Assembly: GCF_013388255.1 (NCBI RefSeq)
Contig: NZ_CP058215.1
Coordinates: 1,984,001-2,048,000, forward strand
Length of the DNA: 64,000 nucleotides
Source: Methanolobus zinderi
GTDB taxonomy: Archaea > Halobacteriota > Methanosarcinia > Methanosarcinales > Methanosarcinaceae
Direction of reading: 5' to 3'
The notes under the pieces were generated by a model, which worked only from the letters and a program-made list of their open reading frames with translations, made no database searches and was not told where the DNA came from. The position numbers and the translations under genes are program-made. Position 1 is the stretch's first letter; each line of letters begins with the position of its first letter. Of the stretch, positions 35,407 through 43,377 are shown one piece after another.

Positions 35407-37530
35407 GTGAGTACCACCCACTTTGCCCTGGATATCGGAACCAGGACCGTTGTGGGGCTCATTGTAGAAGGAGAAGAGCCTCTGGAAATAAAAGCCGCAT
35501 GCATACTCGAGCATAATCAGCGCAGTATGCATGACGGACAGATCCATGATGTTGACAGGGTCGCAGAGGTTGTACAGAAGGTAAAGAAAGAACTTGAAGA
35601 GACCATCGGTCATGAACTTACCAGAGCCTCTGTGGCAGTTGCAGGAAGAGCTCTGAAAACGTCCAAGGTGAAACTGTCCATTGACCTGCCCTATGGAGAG
35701 ATCAGCAAAAAGGAGATCTCCGAGCTTGAATTTGAAGCGGTTGCAAGGGCAGGCAGTGAGATCGATTGTGATGAAAGGTTCAACTGTGTGGGCTATTCTG
35801 TTGTGGGTTATGAACTTGAGGGACAGAAGATATCAAGCCTTGAAGGACATACCGGGAGTTCCATATCGGTTGAGCTGCTTGCAACATTCCTGCCTGAAAC
35901 CGTTGTGAACAGTATGTTCGCAGTGCTTGACAGATGCGGCCTTGAAGCGGAGAGTGTCACACTGGAACCCATAGCCGCACTGAATATCGCAATCCCCAGG
36001 GACACACGCAAACTCAATCTTGCGCTGGTGGATATCGGTGCGGGTACATCGGATATTGCAGTCACCAGTGAAGGAACTGTCGTGGGCTATGGCATGGTCC
36101 CTGAAGCCGGGGACGAGATCACTGATTTTATTTGTGAGCATTATCTGCTTGATTTTAAGAAGGGTGAGGAGATCAAGCAACAACTGGTAGATGAAGATAA
36201 GGTGGAAATAAAGGACATTTTCGGTGTGGGAACCGAAATACAGACCTCTGAGATCATTTCTGTTATTGAAGATGAGGTTGACAGGCTTGCCGGCCATATC
36301 GCCGAAGAGATAATTTCCATCAATGGAAACCCCCCAAGGGCGGTTGTACTTGTTGGCGGAGGGTCACAGACAGCTACGCTCAAAGAAAAACTCGCTGAAC
36401 ATCTGGGCATACCTGTGCAGCGAATTGGTTCAAGACTTCCGGAAATGATAGAAGATCTGGAAGACAGGACAGGCAAAGTAACTGGTGCTGATATGATCAC
36501 TCCTCTGGGAATAGCCCTTACATCCATACACAACGACGGAATTGATTTTATCGAAGCTTCAGTGAACGGTACGAATGTCCACCTGATGGACCTCAATGGT
36601 CTTACGGTTATGGATGCACTCGTTGCCACCCGTATCAAAAGAATGTATCCACGTCCCGGCATGGCTCTTACATTGAAGGTCAATTCAGAATTCGTGACCA
36701 TAGAAGGAGAGACAGGACAGCATGCAAGTATCAGGCTTGATGGTAATAAAGCAAGTCTCGGAGATCCTATCAGCAGTGGTTCGCGTATTGAATTCAATCC
36801 TCCTGTTGACGGGAAGGATGCCAGCATAACAGTACGTGATCTGGCAGCCAGACAGGGAATAACAATGAAAGTTGATGTCACGATCAATGGCAGGAAGGAA
36901 AAGCAAACGCCTCTTCTTCGTGTAAATGGTGAGCGAGTAGAACCCGATACAGAGATACCTGACAGGGCCGAGCTTATCATCGCACCTGCAACTGTAAAAG
37001 AAGTACTGCACACCATGGCTGACAGTGATCCGGAAGAGAAGCTTCAGATCACACTTAACAGGAGAAGTAAAGTCCTTGACAGGGCGGAATATACCGTGGA
37101 ACTTAACGGGGAAGCTGTTGTCCCGAAGTATTTCGATGATACTGTCATCAAAGACGGAGATGTTCTGCATGTCAGCAAAAAGGACATACACTGGACATAT
37201 GCTGACCTCATTGACATTCCAAAGGCAGGAAAGAATATCAGTGTCATACTGAACAGTGAGAAAGTTACCTTCGAAGGGACTGAAGGAGCCATTAAAGCCA
37301 ATGGAAAGAGGGTACTTCCCTCGTACAGGGTCAACGATAGGGATAACATCGTCCTGGAAGACGGATCCGAGAAGGAACCCATACTTTCTGATCTTTTCGA
37401 ATTTATAGATATCAGACGTGAAGAGCTTGTCGGAAAGAGCATACGTCTGTTTGTTAACAATCATCAGGCACGCTTTACCACACCTCTCAAAGACGGTGAC
37501 AGGGTGAATATAGAATTCCCGGAGGTTTGA
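35407..37530 (+). CDS. Large FtsA/PilM-like actin-fold protein with beta-grasp-like repeats
   Basis: 707 residues. Residues 1 to about 370 are an actin-like ATPase of the FtsA/PilM group: phosphate 1 FALDIGTRTVVG, SHS2-like insertion, phosphate 2 LALVDIGAGTSDIAV, adenosine motif AVVLVGGGSQT. From about 375 the chain has three or four ThiS/ubiquitin-like units, each ending in the pattern VNG..V.....I.DGD.V.I (DDTVIKDGDVLHVSK, TPLKDGDRVNIEF). Large FtsA-domain proteins of this shape are known mainly from Firmicutes, so lateral transfer is my inference. The start is GTG 35407, five bases after the CheC-A stop. Its place between che genes argues for a role in placing or polarising the signalling array or its output machine, not cell division. 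Confidence 0.85.
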   Translation: MSTTHFALDIGTRTVVGLIVEGEEPLEIKAACILEHNQRSMHDGQIHDVDRVAEVVQKVKKELEETIGHELTRASVAVAGRALKTSKVKLSIDLPYGEISKKEISELEFEAVARAGSEIDCDERFNCVGYSVVGYELEGQKISSLEGHTGSSISVELLATFLPETVVNSMFAVLDRCGLEAESVTLEPIAALNIAIPRDTRKLNLALVDIGAGTSDIAVTSEGTVVGYGMVPEAGDEITDFICEHYLLDFKKGEEIKQQLVDEDKVEIKDIFGVGTEIQTSEIISVIEDEVDRLAGHIAEEIISINGNPPRAVVLVGGGSQTATLKEKLAEHLGIPVQRIGSRLPEMIEDLEDRTGKVTGADMITPLGIALTSIHNDGIDFIEASVNGTNVHLMDLNGLTVMDALVATRIKRMYPRPGMALTLKVNSEFVTIEGETGQHASIRLDGNKASLGDPISSGSRIEFNPPVDGKDASITVRDLAARQGITMKVDVTINGRKEKQTPLLRVNGERVEPDTEIPDRAELIIAPATVKEVLHTMADSDPEEKLQITLNRRSKVLDRAEYTVELNGEAVVPKYFDDTVIKDGDVLHVSKKDIHWTYADLIDIPKAGKNISVILNSEKVTFEGTEGAIKANGKRVLPSYRVNDRDNIVLEDGSEKEPILSDLFEFIDIRREELVGKSIRLFVNNHQARFTTPLKDGDRVNIEFPEV

Positions 37531-38370
37531 ATGATGCTAAAAGCTGCAGCAAACAAAAAATCTAAAGAGGATGCAGATTTTGCATCACTCAAGAATATAA
37601 TAAAGACCAGACTTGGATTCAACTGTGAATACTACAAGGACTCCCATTTCAGGAGAAGGATCGATGTCAGACTAAGAGCCACCGGCTCTGAAAATTTCGG
37701 AGAGTATATCCAGGTCCTCAAGCAGGACCAGAACGAGCAGGATATTCTTCTGGAAACCCTCACGGTCAATGTCACGAATTTCTTCAGGAATTCCGAGGTT
37801 TATGATATTATAGAAAAAGAGGTACTTCCTGCCGTGATCAAGTCGAAGGGTATCGGTATGAACAAGTCCATAAAAATATGGAGTGCCGGCTGTTCCATAG
37901 GTGTGGAGGCATATTCCATTGCAATGCTGTTCCACCACATCCTTGGAAACAGGATAGGCAGATATAATATCAGCATAACCGGAACCGATATTGACAAGGC
38001 AAGTCTACAGCATGCACGAAACGGCATATACAGCGAAGTAGAGATGAAGGACGTCAGACCTGATTTTATGCAGAGATACTTCGTAAAAGAAGGAAATCAG
38101 TACCATATCAAGGACGAGCTCAAAAAGATGACCCGCTTCAAACCACATGATATGATATCGGGTCCCAAGATGGGTGGTTTTGATATCATTTTCTGCAGAA
38201 ATGTCACGATATATTTTGAAAAAGAACTACAGGAAAAGCTCTATATGAAATTCTATGAAGGCCTCAATAAGGATGGGTTCTTTGTAATGGGAAAAACGGA
38301 AACACTCCTGGGACCATCTAAAGACCTTTTCAGGTCCTATAATGCAAAGGAGAGAATATACGCCAAATAA
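37531..38370 (+). CDS. cheR: Chemoreceptor methyltransferase CheR
   Basis: 279 residues. The N-terminal helical CheR domain (FRRRIDVRLRATG) is followed by a SAM-dependent methyltransferase domain with motif I IKIWSAGCSIGVEAYSIAML, the TGTDIDKASLQHAR acidic loop and DIIFCRNVTIYFEK. It methylates receptor glutamates. GGAGGTTTGA lies before the tandem ATGs, and the gene starts at the base after the FtsA-like stop, so translation is coupled. Lacks the TPR or beta-subdomain additions of some CheR proteins. Confidence 0.95.
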   Translation: MMLKAAANKKSKEDADFASLKNIIKTRLGFNCEYYKDSHFRRRIDVRLRATGSENFGEYIQVLKQDQNEQDILLETLTVNVTNFFRNSEVYDIIEKEVLPAVIKSKGIGMNKSIKIWSAGCSIGVEAYSIAMLFHHILGNRIGRYNISITGTDIDKASLQHARNGIYSEVEMKDVRPDFMQRYFVKEGNQYHIKDELKKMTRFKPHDMISGPKMGGFDIIFCRNVTIYFEKELQEKLYMKFYEGLNKDGFFVMGKTETLLGPSKDLFRSYNAKERIYAK

Positions 38371-38424
38371 GCTTCAATAAGAGCTCCTGTAGCTGAAAAA
38401 CAATCAATATAATAGAGGGATTAA

Positions 38425-39033
38425 ATGAGGATAGAAGAGCTGAATGAACTGGAAGCCAGTGCATTAAGGGAAATCGTCAATATTGGCGTTGGAAATGCAG
38501 TAACCTCACTTTCTAAAATGATCGGTAAGCAGATCAAGATCGAGGTCCCTGAACTTAAGATCGAGCGCATAGAGAAGGTACCTGAGATCGCAGGAGGTGC
38601 CGATACTGTTGTCTCAGGAGTGATAATGCATGTTGACGGGGACATTAACGGCTACATCATGATGTTGCTGTCAAAGGAAACCGCAGAAGCAATTTGTGCC
38701 ACTATCAGCGGAGAAGAAGAGGTAGACATCTTCAATGAACTGAATCAGTCAATGATCGAAGAAGTGGGACATATACTTGCAGGATCTTATGTCAGTTCCC
38801 TTTCCGAATTCCTGGGACTTGAACTTAGGATTTCACCACCCATGCAGACCTTTGATATGCTCGGAGCCATCATGGACCACATACTTATCGAGATGAGCAG
38901 GAATGTGGAAAGCACTCTTCTTTTTGATACTTTCTTCACACTGGAAGGTCACAGGATGGAAGGCATACTGCTCACATTGTTCGATCCCGAATCAATGGAC
39001 AAAATACTGAACAGGATTTCCGAGATGGTTTGA
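38425..39033 (+). CDS. CheC-family protein B
   Basis: 202 residues. Site one is complete (S-x3-EIVN with Pro 23 later, ALREIVNIGVGNAVTSL). Site two reads EVGH, with His in place of the catalytic Asn. A single-site CheC should still dephosphorylate CheY-P; the binding partner CheD is encoded three genes on. GAGGGA precedes the ATG. The N-terminal 90 residues are closest of the four to textbook CheC. Confidence 0.87.
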   Translation: MRIEELNELEASALREIVNIGVGNAVTSLSKMIGKQIKIEVPELKIERIEKVPEIAGGADTVVSGVIMHVDGDINGYIMMLLSKETAEAICATISGEEEVDIFNELNQSMIEEVGHILAGSYVSSLSEFLGLELRISPPMQTFDMLGAIMDHILIEMSRNVESTLLFDTFFTLEGHRMEGILLTLFDPESMDKILNRISEMV

Positions 39034-39046
39034 GAGGAGATAAAAA

Positions 39047-39658
39047 ATGAACATTGTACTTGACAAATTCTATTATGATGCACTGAACGAAGTAGGCAAT
39101 ATAGGAATGGGAAATGCTACCACAGCCCTTTCCCAGCTTGTAGGAAAATCAGTCAGTGTCAGTGGATCGGCGTTTACCTTACTCGGCCTGAACGATATCT
39201 CCACAGAACACGAATACAACCGGATCGGAGCTATAGTTAAGGTGGTGGGAGACCTGAACGGTGGTTTCCTTCTCATGCTTAACCAGAAACATTCCGATTC
39301 ACTGTCAGAGATGTTGCTTGAGCAAAACGAACACGAGGACGATGGTTATATGCGAAGGTCAGTGGTGGTGGAAGTGGCAAATATCCTTGCAGGTTCATAT
39401 TATAATGCATTATCCAAGTTCCTTGATCTTTCGGTAATACCTTCGATCCCGATAATATCTGAGGGAAGCCCGGATGATCTGCTGAAAAAATGCAGTCAGC
39501 ACTTCAACGGGAAAATCGAGCATGTCATGGGGCTTACTACACTTTTCGAAATCCAGTCAGAGGACCAGTACCAGAGTCTGAGCGGTGACATGTACATGCT
39601 GATGGACTCCGGCTCCATGAAGACGATCCTTAACAGAATAGACACAATGCGTACCTGA
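39047..39658 (+). CDS. cheC: CheC-family protein C
   Basis: 203 residues. Both catalytic Asn residues are kept: site one D-x3-EVGN (but Ser in place of the trailing Pro) and site two S-x3-EVAN with Pro 23 later (VVEVANILAGSYYNAL). It is the most likely fully active phosphatase of the four paralogues. It begins 13 bases after CheC-B and ends just before cheD, its usual partner gene. Confidence 0.88.
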   Translation: MNIVLDKFYYDALNEVGNIGMGNATTALSQLVGKSVSVSGSAFTLLGLNDISTEHEYNRIGAIVKVVGDLNGGFLLMLNQKHSDSLSEMLLEQNEHEDDGYMRRSVVVEVANILAGSYYNALSKFLDLSVIPSIPIISEGSPDDLLKKCSQHFNGKIEHVMGLTTLFEIQSEDQYQSLSGDMYMLMDSGSMKTILNRIDTMRT

Positions 39659-39663
39659 ATAAT

Positions 39664-40137
39664 ATGATAATAGTTGGGATGGCAGACAGCGCAGTAGCAA
39701 AAAAACCCGCAAAGATCACAACCCTTGGATTGGGTTCGTGTGTAGGCATAGCCTTGTATGACAAGAGAAGCTGTGTCGGCGGAATGGTGCACATAATGCT
39801 TCCCAGCGTAGAGAATGCAAGGTCAAAGGACAATGCAGCCAAGTTTGCAGACACGGGAATACCCCATCTGCTTGATTGCATGCTGGCAGAAGGTGCCAGC
39901 AAGAGTGCGATCAAAGCCAAGATCGCAGGCGGTGCAAGGATGTTTTCCTTTAATTCGAACGCACAGCTGAATATAGGAGAGCGCAACGTGGTCGCGACAA
40001 AGGAAGTCCTGAGAAAACTGAGGATACCTATTATCGCCGAGGATACCGGTGCAAACTATGGTCGTACGATCGTACTCGACACTGAAAACGGTAAACTTAC
40101 GGTGAAAAGTGCACTGAAAGGTGAAAAAATATATTAA
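39664..40137 (+). CDS. cheD: Chemoreceptor glutamine deamidase CheD
   Basis: 157 residues. The catalytic Cys and His lie in TTLGLGSCVGIALYD and GGMVHIMLP, with the conserved Thr/Ser region before the Cys; the C-terminal KIAGGARMFSF is typical. CheD deamidates receptors and stimulates CheC, its activity being tuned by CheC binding. ATG 39664 lies five bases after the CheC-C stop. Confidence 0.95.
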   Translation: MIIVGMADSAVAKKPAKITTLGLGSCVGIALYDKRSCVGGMVHIMLPSVENARSKDNAAKFADTGIPHLLDCMLAEGASKSAIKAKIAGGARMFSFNSNAQLNIGERNVVATKEVLRKLRIPIIAEDTGANYGRTIVLDTENGKLTVKSALKGEKIY

Positions 40138-40141
40138 CATA

Positions 40142-40151
40142 GATATATATT
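40142..40151 (+). promoter_or_regulatory. Possible internal TATA box in the che operon
   Basis: GATATATATT lies just after cheD, about 50 bases before the next start, and would give a leader of roughly 18 bases holding AAGGTGG. It could provide separate expression of the last three genes. Weak evidence: AT-rich gaps are common here. Confidence 0.3.
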
Positions 40152-40192
40152 ACTTAATAAGAGAAGAATATAAAAACTAAGGTGGCAGCAAG

Positions 40193-41407
40193 ATGTTAAC
40201 TTCGGACACTACACTGATCTACATATACATACTCTTCATTTCGGTTTCACTGGCAACCGGAATGGCAGCCATATATTTCTGGGTGAGGGTGCATCTCGAG
40301 ACCCAGAAGGGATCTATAGCCTGGCTGCTCCTGGCACTTACTGCCGTATTCCTTATCACCACATCAATCTTCTCATCGGTCGCTGTAAGCAACTCCGACC
40401 CTCTGGTCACAGAAACGATACTGATATTCCTTGGATTCTGGGGTGCTGTCTATACAAGTATCTTTGCTGCCGCCGGTTTTATGATGTTCAATGCATTCAG
40501 GACGATTCCCCGTGAAAAACTTGGAGATTTCCTGCTAGAAGGCATGGTCTTCCAGAAAGGTCAGATATTAAAATCCGCATGCGGAAAGAACTGTTCGATA
40601 TGTGAAGAATATACAGGGGAAAGATGTCATGGATGTATCCCGAAAAACAAGGAGGGAGAGGAGAGCTGTTCCATTTACGATTGTGTTGTTGAAAAAGGAA
40701 TGACATCCTGTATGGACTGTGACAGCAACACCAACTGTGATACCTATAATTACGAGATAGTCCAGTGTCCACTGAACAATGATATCGGAACTCTTCCTGA
40801 ACTTGAACATACAGCCAGTATATTCAAGCGCTCAACACTTCTGGAATACACACCCCAGGCAAGATATGAGGATGCGGTTATTGAAATTTGCCTCAGGTTC
40901 TATGGAGAGATGGTGAACACGGTTCTTGTATCCACCCAGCCACGCACCGCGCTCTACAAGGAGAAGCTTGGCGATCTCATCGATATCGGTGCCATGAAGT
41001 TTATCGAGATATCTACCACTGCAACGACTGTCAGTGAAGAGAACGGCATAATTAAGCTGCCTGTTAAGGAGCTTGACAAGTTCTTCGACCTGACCGCCAG
41101 ACTACCAAAGGACTGTGCTGTTGTTTTTGAACCTGTTACCCAGCTTATTCTAAGCGAAGGTGAGACAAAAACCTATGATTTCATGTCCGGTATGGTTGAA
41201 AAATTCAATTCCAGTGAACTGATACTTATCGGGCTGATCAATAAAACAGCCCATGAAGAAAAAACGGTCTCGAGGTTTGAAGGACTCTTCCTCAATCTTG
41301 CCGAGCTGGTAAAGAACCGGATACGCATTGTAAAGGGAGGGAAAGAAGAATACATCCGCTTCTTTGTAGGAGAGAAATTCTACATGGAAGAAACAGAGGA
41401 TACTTAA
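40193..41407 (+). CDS. Membrane protein with Cys-rich (DUF3795-like) cluster and degenerate ATPase-like domain
   Basis: 404 residues. Three membrane helices occupy about residues 7-30, 42-65 and 75-102. Eleven cysteines then lie between 130 and 192 (CGKNCSIC, CHGC, CSIYDC, CMDC), a spacing like DUF3795 metal-binding proteins; zinc or an Fe-S cluster is possible. Residues of about 205-400 resemble the degenerate KaiC/DUF835-type fold (VLVSTQPRTALYKEKLG, CAVVFEPVTQLILSEGETKTYDF, LILIGLINKTAHEEK) but lack a Walker A. This order of parts is unknown to me. Its place in the operon suggests a membrane redox or metal sensor, or a docking platform, for the che system. Confidence 0.7.
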   Translation: MLTSDTTLIYIYILFISVSLATGMAAIYFWVRVHLETQKGSIAWLLLALTAVFLITTSIFSSVAVSNSDPLVTETILIFLGFWGAVYTSIFAAAGFMMFNAFRTIPREKLGDFLLEGMVFQKGQILKSACGKNCSICEEYTGERCHGCIPKNKEGEESCSIYDCVVEKGMTSCMDCDSNTNCDTYNYEIVQCPLNNDIGTLPELEHTASIFKRSTLLEYTPQARYEDAVIEICLRFYGEMVNTVLVSTQPRTALYKEKLGDLIDIGAMKFIEISTTATTVSEENGIIKLPVKELDKFFDLTARLPKDCAVVFEPVTQLILSEGETKTYDFMSGMVEKFNSSELILIGLINKTAHEEKTVSRFEGLFLNLAELVKNRIRIVKGGKEEYIRFFVGEKFYMEETEDT

Positions 41408-41441
41408 AAAACGTTATCCAATGAAAGAAAAAGGTCAGAAA

Positions 41442-42065
41442 ATGCAAGAACTTGATAGCCTGGAGATAGATGCCCTGAAGGAGATCGGAAGCACCGGTAT
41501 GGGAAATGCTACCACAGCACTCTCTAAACTGGTTGGAAGACCTGTCAGGCTGAATCTATCGGATGCCAGAATGTTCAGTCTGCAGAGTATTGCAGCCTCG
41601 ATCCCCGATACAATTACAATGACAGGGGTGATGGTTAATACGGGAGGCAAGCTCAAAGGTGCGGCTGTGCTCTTATTTGAATTCGCTAACTCGGTCCTCC
41701 TGAGCGATCTGATGCTTGACAGTAATGAGATTACAGGTGACCCTTCAATGAACGAATCCGCACTTTGCGAACTCGGCAATGTTTTCACCGGCTCTTACTT
41801 TAGTGCTCTTTCTTCTTTCCTTGACCTTGGAATATATCAGGACCCGCCGGTAATTACTATCGGACCGGCACAGGAGATATTTGAAAACGCATTCTCACGT
41901 ATGGGAGTGAAACCGACTGGAATACTGACCATCGAAACAATGTTCATGGTACACAATGCAGGAGACGGAACAGGACTCAACACAATATACGGGGACATGT
42001 TCCTGCTTCTGGAACCTTCATCCACCCAAGGGCTGCGTGCTTCAATACAAAAGCTCCTGGCCTGA
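41442..42065 (+). CDS. CheC-family protein D
   Basis: 207 residues from ATG 41442, chosen over ATG 41421 because AAAGGTCAG lies just before it and the other CheC proteins start at this point. Site one reads EIGS, so its catalytic Asn is lost; site two is intact (S-x3-ELGN, Pro 23 later, CELGNVFTGSYFSAL). It mirrors CheC-B, which kept site one and lost site two. It follows the membrane protein by about 34 bases. Confidence 0.85.
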   Translation: MQELDSLEIDALKEIGSTGMGNATTALSKLVGRPVRLNLSDARMFSLQSIAASIPDTITMTGVMVNTGGKLKGAAVLLFEFANSVLLSDLMLDSNEITGDPSMNESALCELGNVFTGSYFSALSSFLDLGIYQDPPVITIGPAQEIFENAFSRMGVKPTGILTIETMFMVHNAGDGTGLNTIYGDMFLLLEPSSTQGLRASIQKLLA

Positions 42066-42100
42066 ATAAGTGAGTAAATATAATCAGCAGTTGATGCGAT

Positions 42101-42619
42101 ATGAAGAATAAATGGATACAACATCTGGAGAAGAAAAAATCCCGTAACAATACGGAAGGATCCTCATTTGTGGAGATGTTGCATTCCCTGGCAAAGCTTG
42201 ACGACGGATCCGAATCTGAATCAGGTGCTTCAGGATATTCTGGTGCAAAGACCCGGAAATATAGTCTTGAAGATATACAGCAAGAGCTTGCATACGATAT
42301 CCGTACCGAAAAGGACCCTGCGATCGAAGATGAAGTTATTCCTGACAATAATCAAAGTCAGCTCACTGAGATATGCAGATGGACCGCAAGGAGCCAGCGC
42401 GCTTATGAAACCGGGATCGATACATATGAAGATGATTATGTGCGCTTGTTGCAACTGCATAACGGCCAGCTTGTTCTGAGATACAATGTTGCAGGGGAGG
42501 ACACTTTTGAGATGGATGTAGGATCCATCGAGGAAGCTGACAGCCTTATAATGGAAGATAATATGACCACATCAGAGCTCTATCCCGGGAATCCGGAATT
42601 GCAGTGGTCTAAAAAATAA
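42101..42619 (+). CDS. Hypothetical protein at the end of the che operon
   Basis: 172 residues, soluble. The N-terminal 20 residues are basic (WIQHLEKKKSRNN), the middle is acidic and probably disordered, and the last 70 residues have strand-like stretches (VRLLQLHNGQLVLRYNV, EDTFEMDVGSIEEADSL). No family recognised. It lies 35 bases after CheC-D with no separate promoter, so it belongs to the operon. An adaptor linking che proteins to something specific to this lineage is a guess. Confidence 0.6.
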   Translation: MKNKWIQHLEKKKSRNNTEGSSFVEMLHSLAKLDDGSESESGASGYSGAKTRKYSLEDIQQELAYDIRTEKDPAIEDEVIPDNNQSQLTEICRWTARSQRAYETGIDTYEDDYVRLLQLHNGQLVLRYNVAGEDTFEMDVGSIEEADSLIMEDNMTTSELYPGNPELQWSKK

Positions 42620-42680
42620 TCTTATTTTAATATTAACAGTTAAATTCAATGGTAAAGAATAAAAACTATCAGTACAATTA

Positions 42681-42690
42681 ATATATAAAT
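42681..42690 (+). promoter_or_regulatory. TATA box of the paralogous gene pair
   Basis: ATATATAAAT, 51-60 bases before ATG 42741, with AAGGAGACC as ribosome binding site in between. This gives a leader of about 30 bases and separates the pair from the che operon. Confidence 0.45.
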
Positions 42691-42740
42691 AAAGTATTTA
42701 AGGCGCTAAGGTGCGAGATGAATAAAGGAGACCCATAACA

Positions 42741-43367
42741 ATGATGGACATCGCGATATATTCACTTGTTGACGATATGGTCAGCAAAGCAGGAACGGAG
42801 GGTGTTGTAGAATACTGGCTCCGTGTGGGTGAAAGCTATGCGGAAAGGATGGGAAAGGAAGCTTATGTCGGCTGGCCCGCCTTTAACGTGGCAATGAAAG
42901 AGGGCAGGACCTCTCTGACAGTGGAAGGCGAGGTAAACGTACTGACCGACCTTGCGATCATAGACAAGGACGGGGATGTGATCGGATATGTCTATGCTCT
43001 CAAGACATGTCCCATGGCACCGACCATGAGAAGATACATATCCAGAATCGGCCCGATCCCGGATTCTGATACTGACGTTGCTGACAGTTACAATAACCGC
43101 ATCAGGGATTCTGCTGTTTCAAACTATTGCATTACACACCAGAAGTTCAGGGAAGTTGCAGCTAACAATATCACCGTTGCAAAACAGGCTCTTGAATGTC
43201 TCCAGCTTGCAAACAAGGGAATGACAGGAGACGTAAAGATGGTGCCTGAGAACCTGGCAAGGATAAACGTGGACGAGCGCCACATCAAAAGTATACTCCG
43301 CAGTGCATCATGTGTCTTTGCTCTGATAGTCAAAGGTAAAAGTGCAGGCGAAGAAATAATCGAGTGA
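42741..43367 (+). CDS. Unknown family, member 1 of adjacent paralogous pair
   Basis: 208 residues, soluble. It shares with the next gene a conserved core: TCPMAPTMRRYISRIG, then D-x-YN..I..SA....C..HQ.(F/Y)R..A..ITV, then L.....A..G..TG......PE, and a C-terminal SCVFALIVKG. Conserved Cys (three) and His-Gln could bind a metal, haem or organic ligand. The middle (NVLTDLAIIDKDGDVIGYVYAL) has a strand pattern like a small-molecule-binding domain. I do not recognise the family. It stands directly after the che operon with its own promoter. Confidence 0.7.
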   Translation: MMDIAIYSLVDDMVSKAGTEGVVEYWLRVGESYAERMGKEAYVGWPAFNVAMKEGRTSLTVEGEVNVLTDLAIIDKDGDVIGYVYALKTCPMAPTMRRYISRIGPIPDSDTDVADSYNNRIRDSAVSNYCITHQKFREVAANNITVAKQALECLQLANKGMTGDVKMVPENLARINVDERHIKSILRSASCVFALIVKGKSAGEEIIE

Positions 43368-43377
43368 TTGTGATAAT

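Noticed and set aside
36141-37016. Minus-strand frame of 291 residues
   Set aside because: Antisense shadow of the FtsA-like gene, with a Ser/Pro/Leu-rich composition typical of shadows.
40161-40180. AATATAAAAA as a TATA box for the Cys-rich membrane protein
   Set aside because: It is too close to the ATG; the transcript would start inside the gene.
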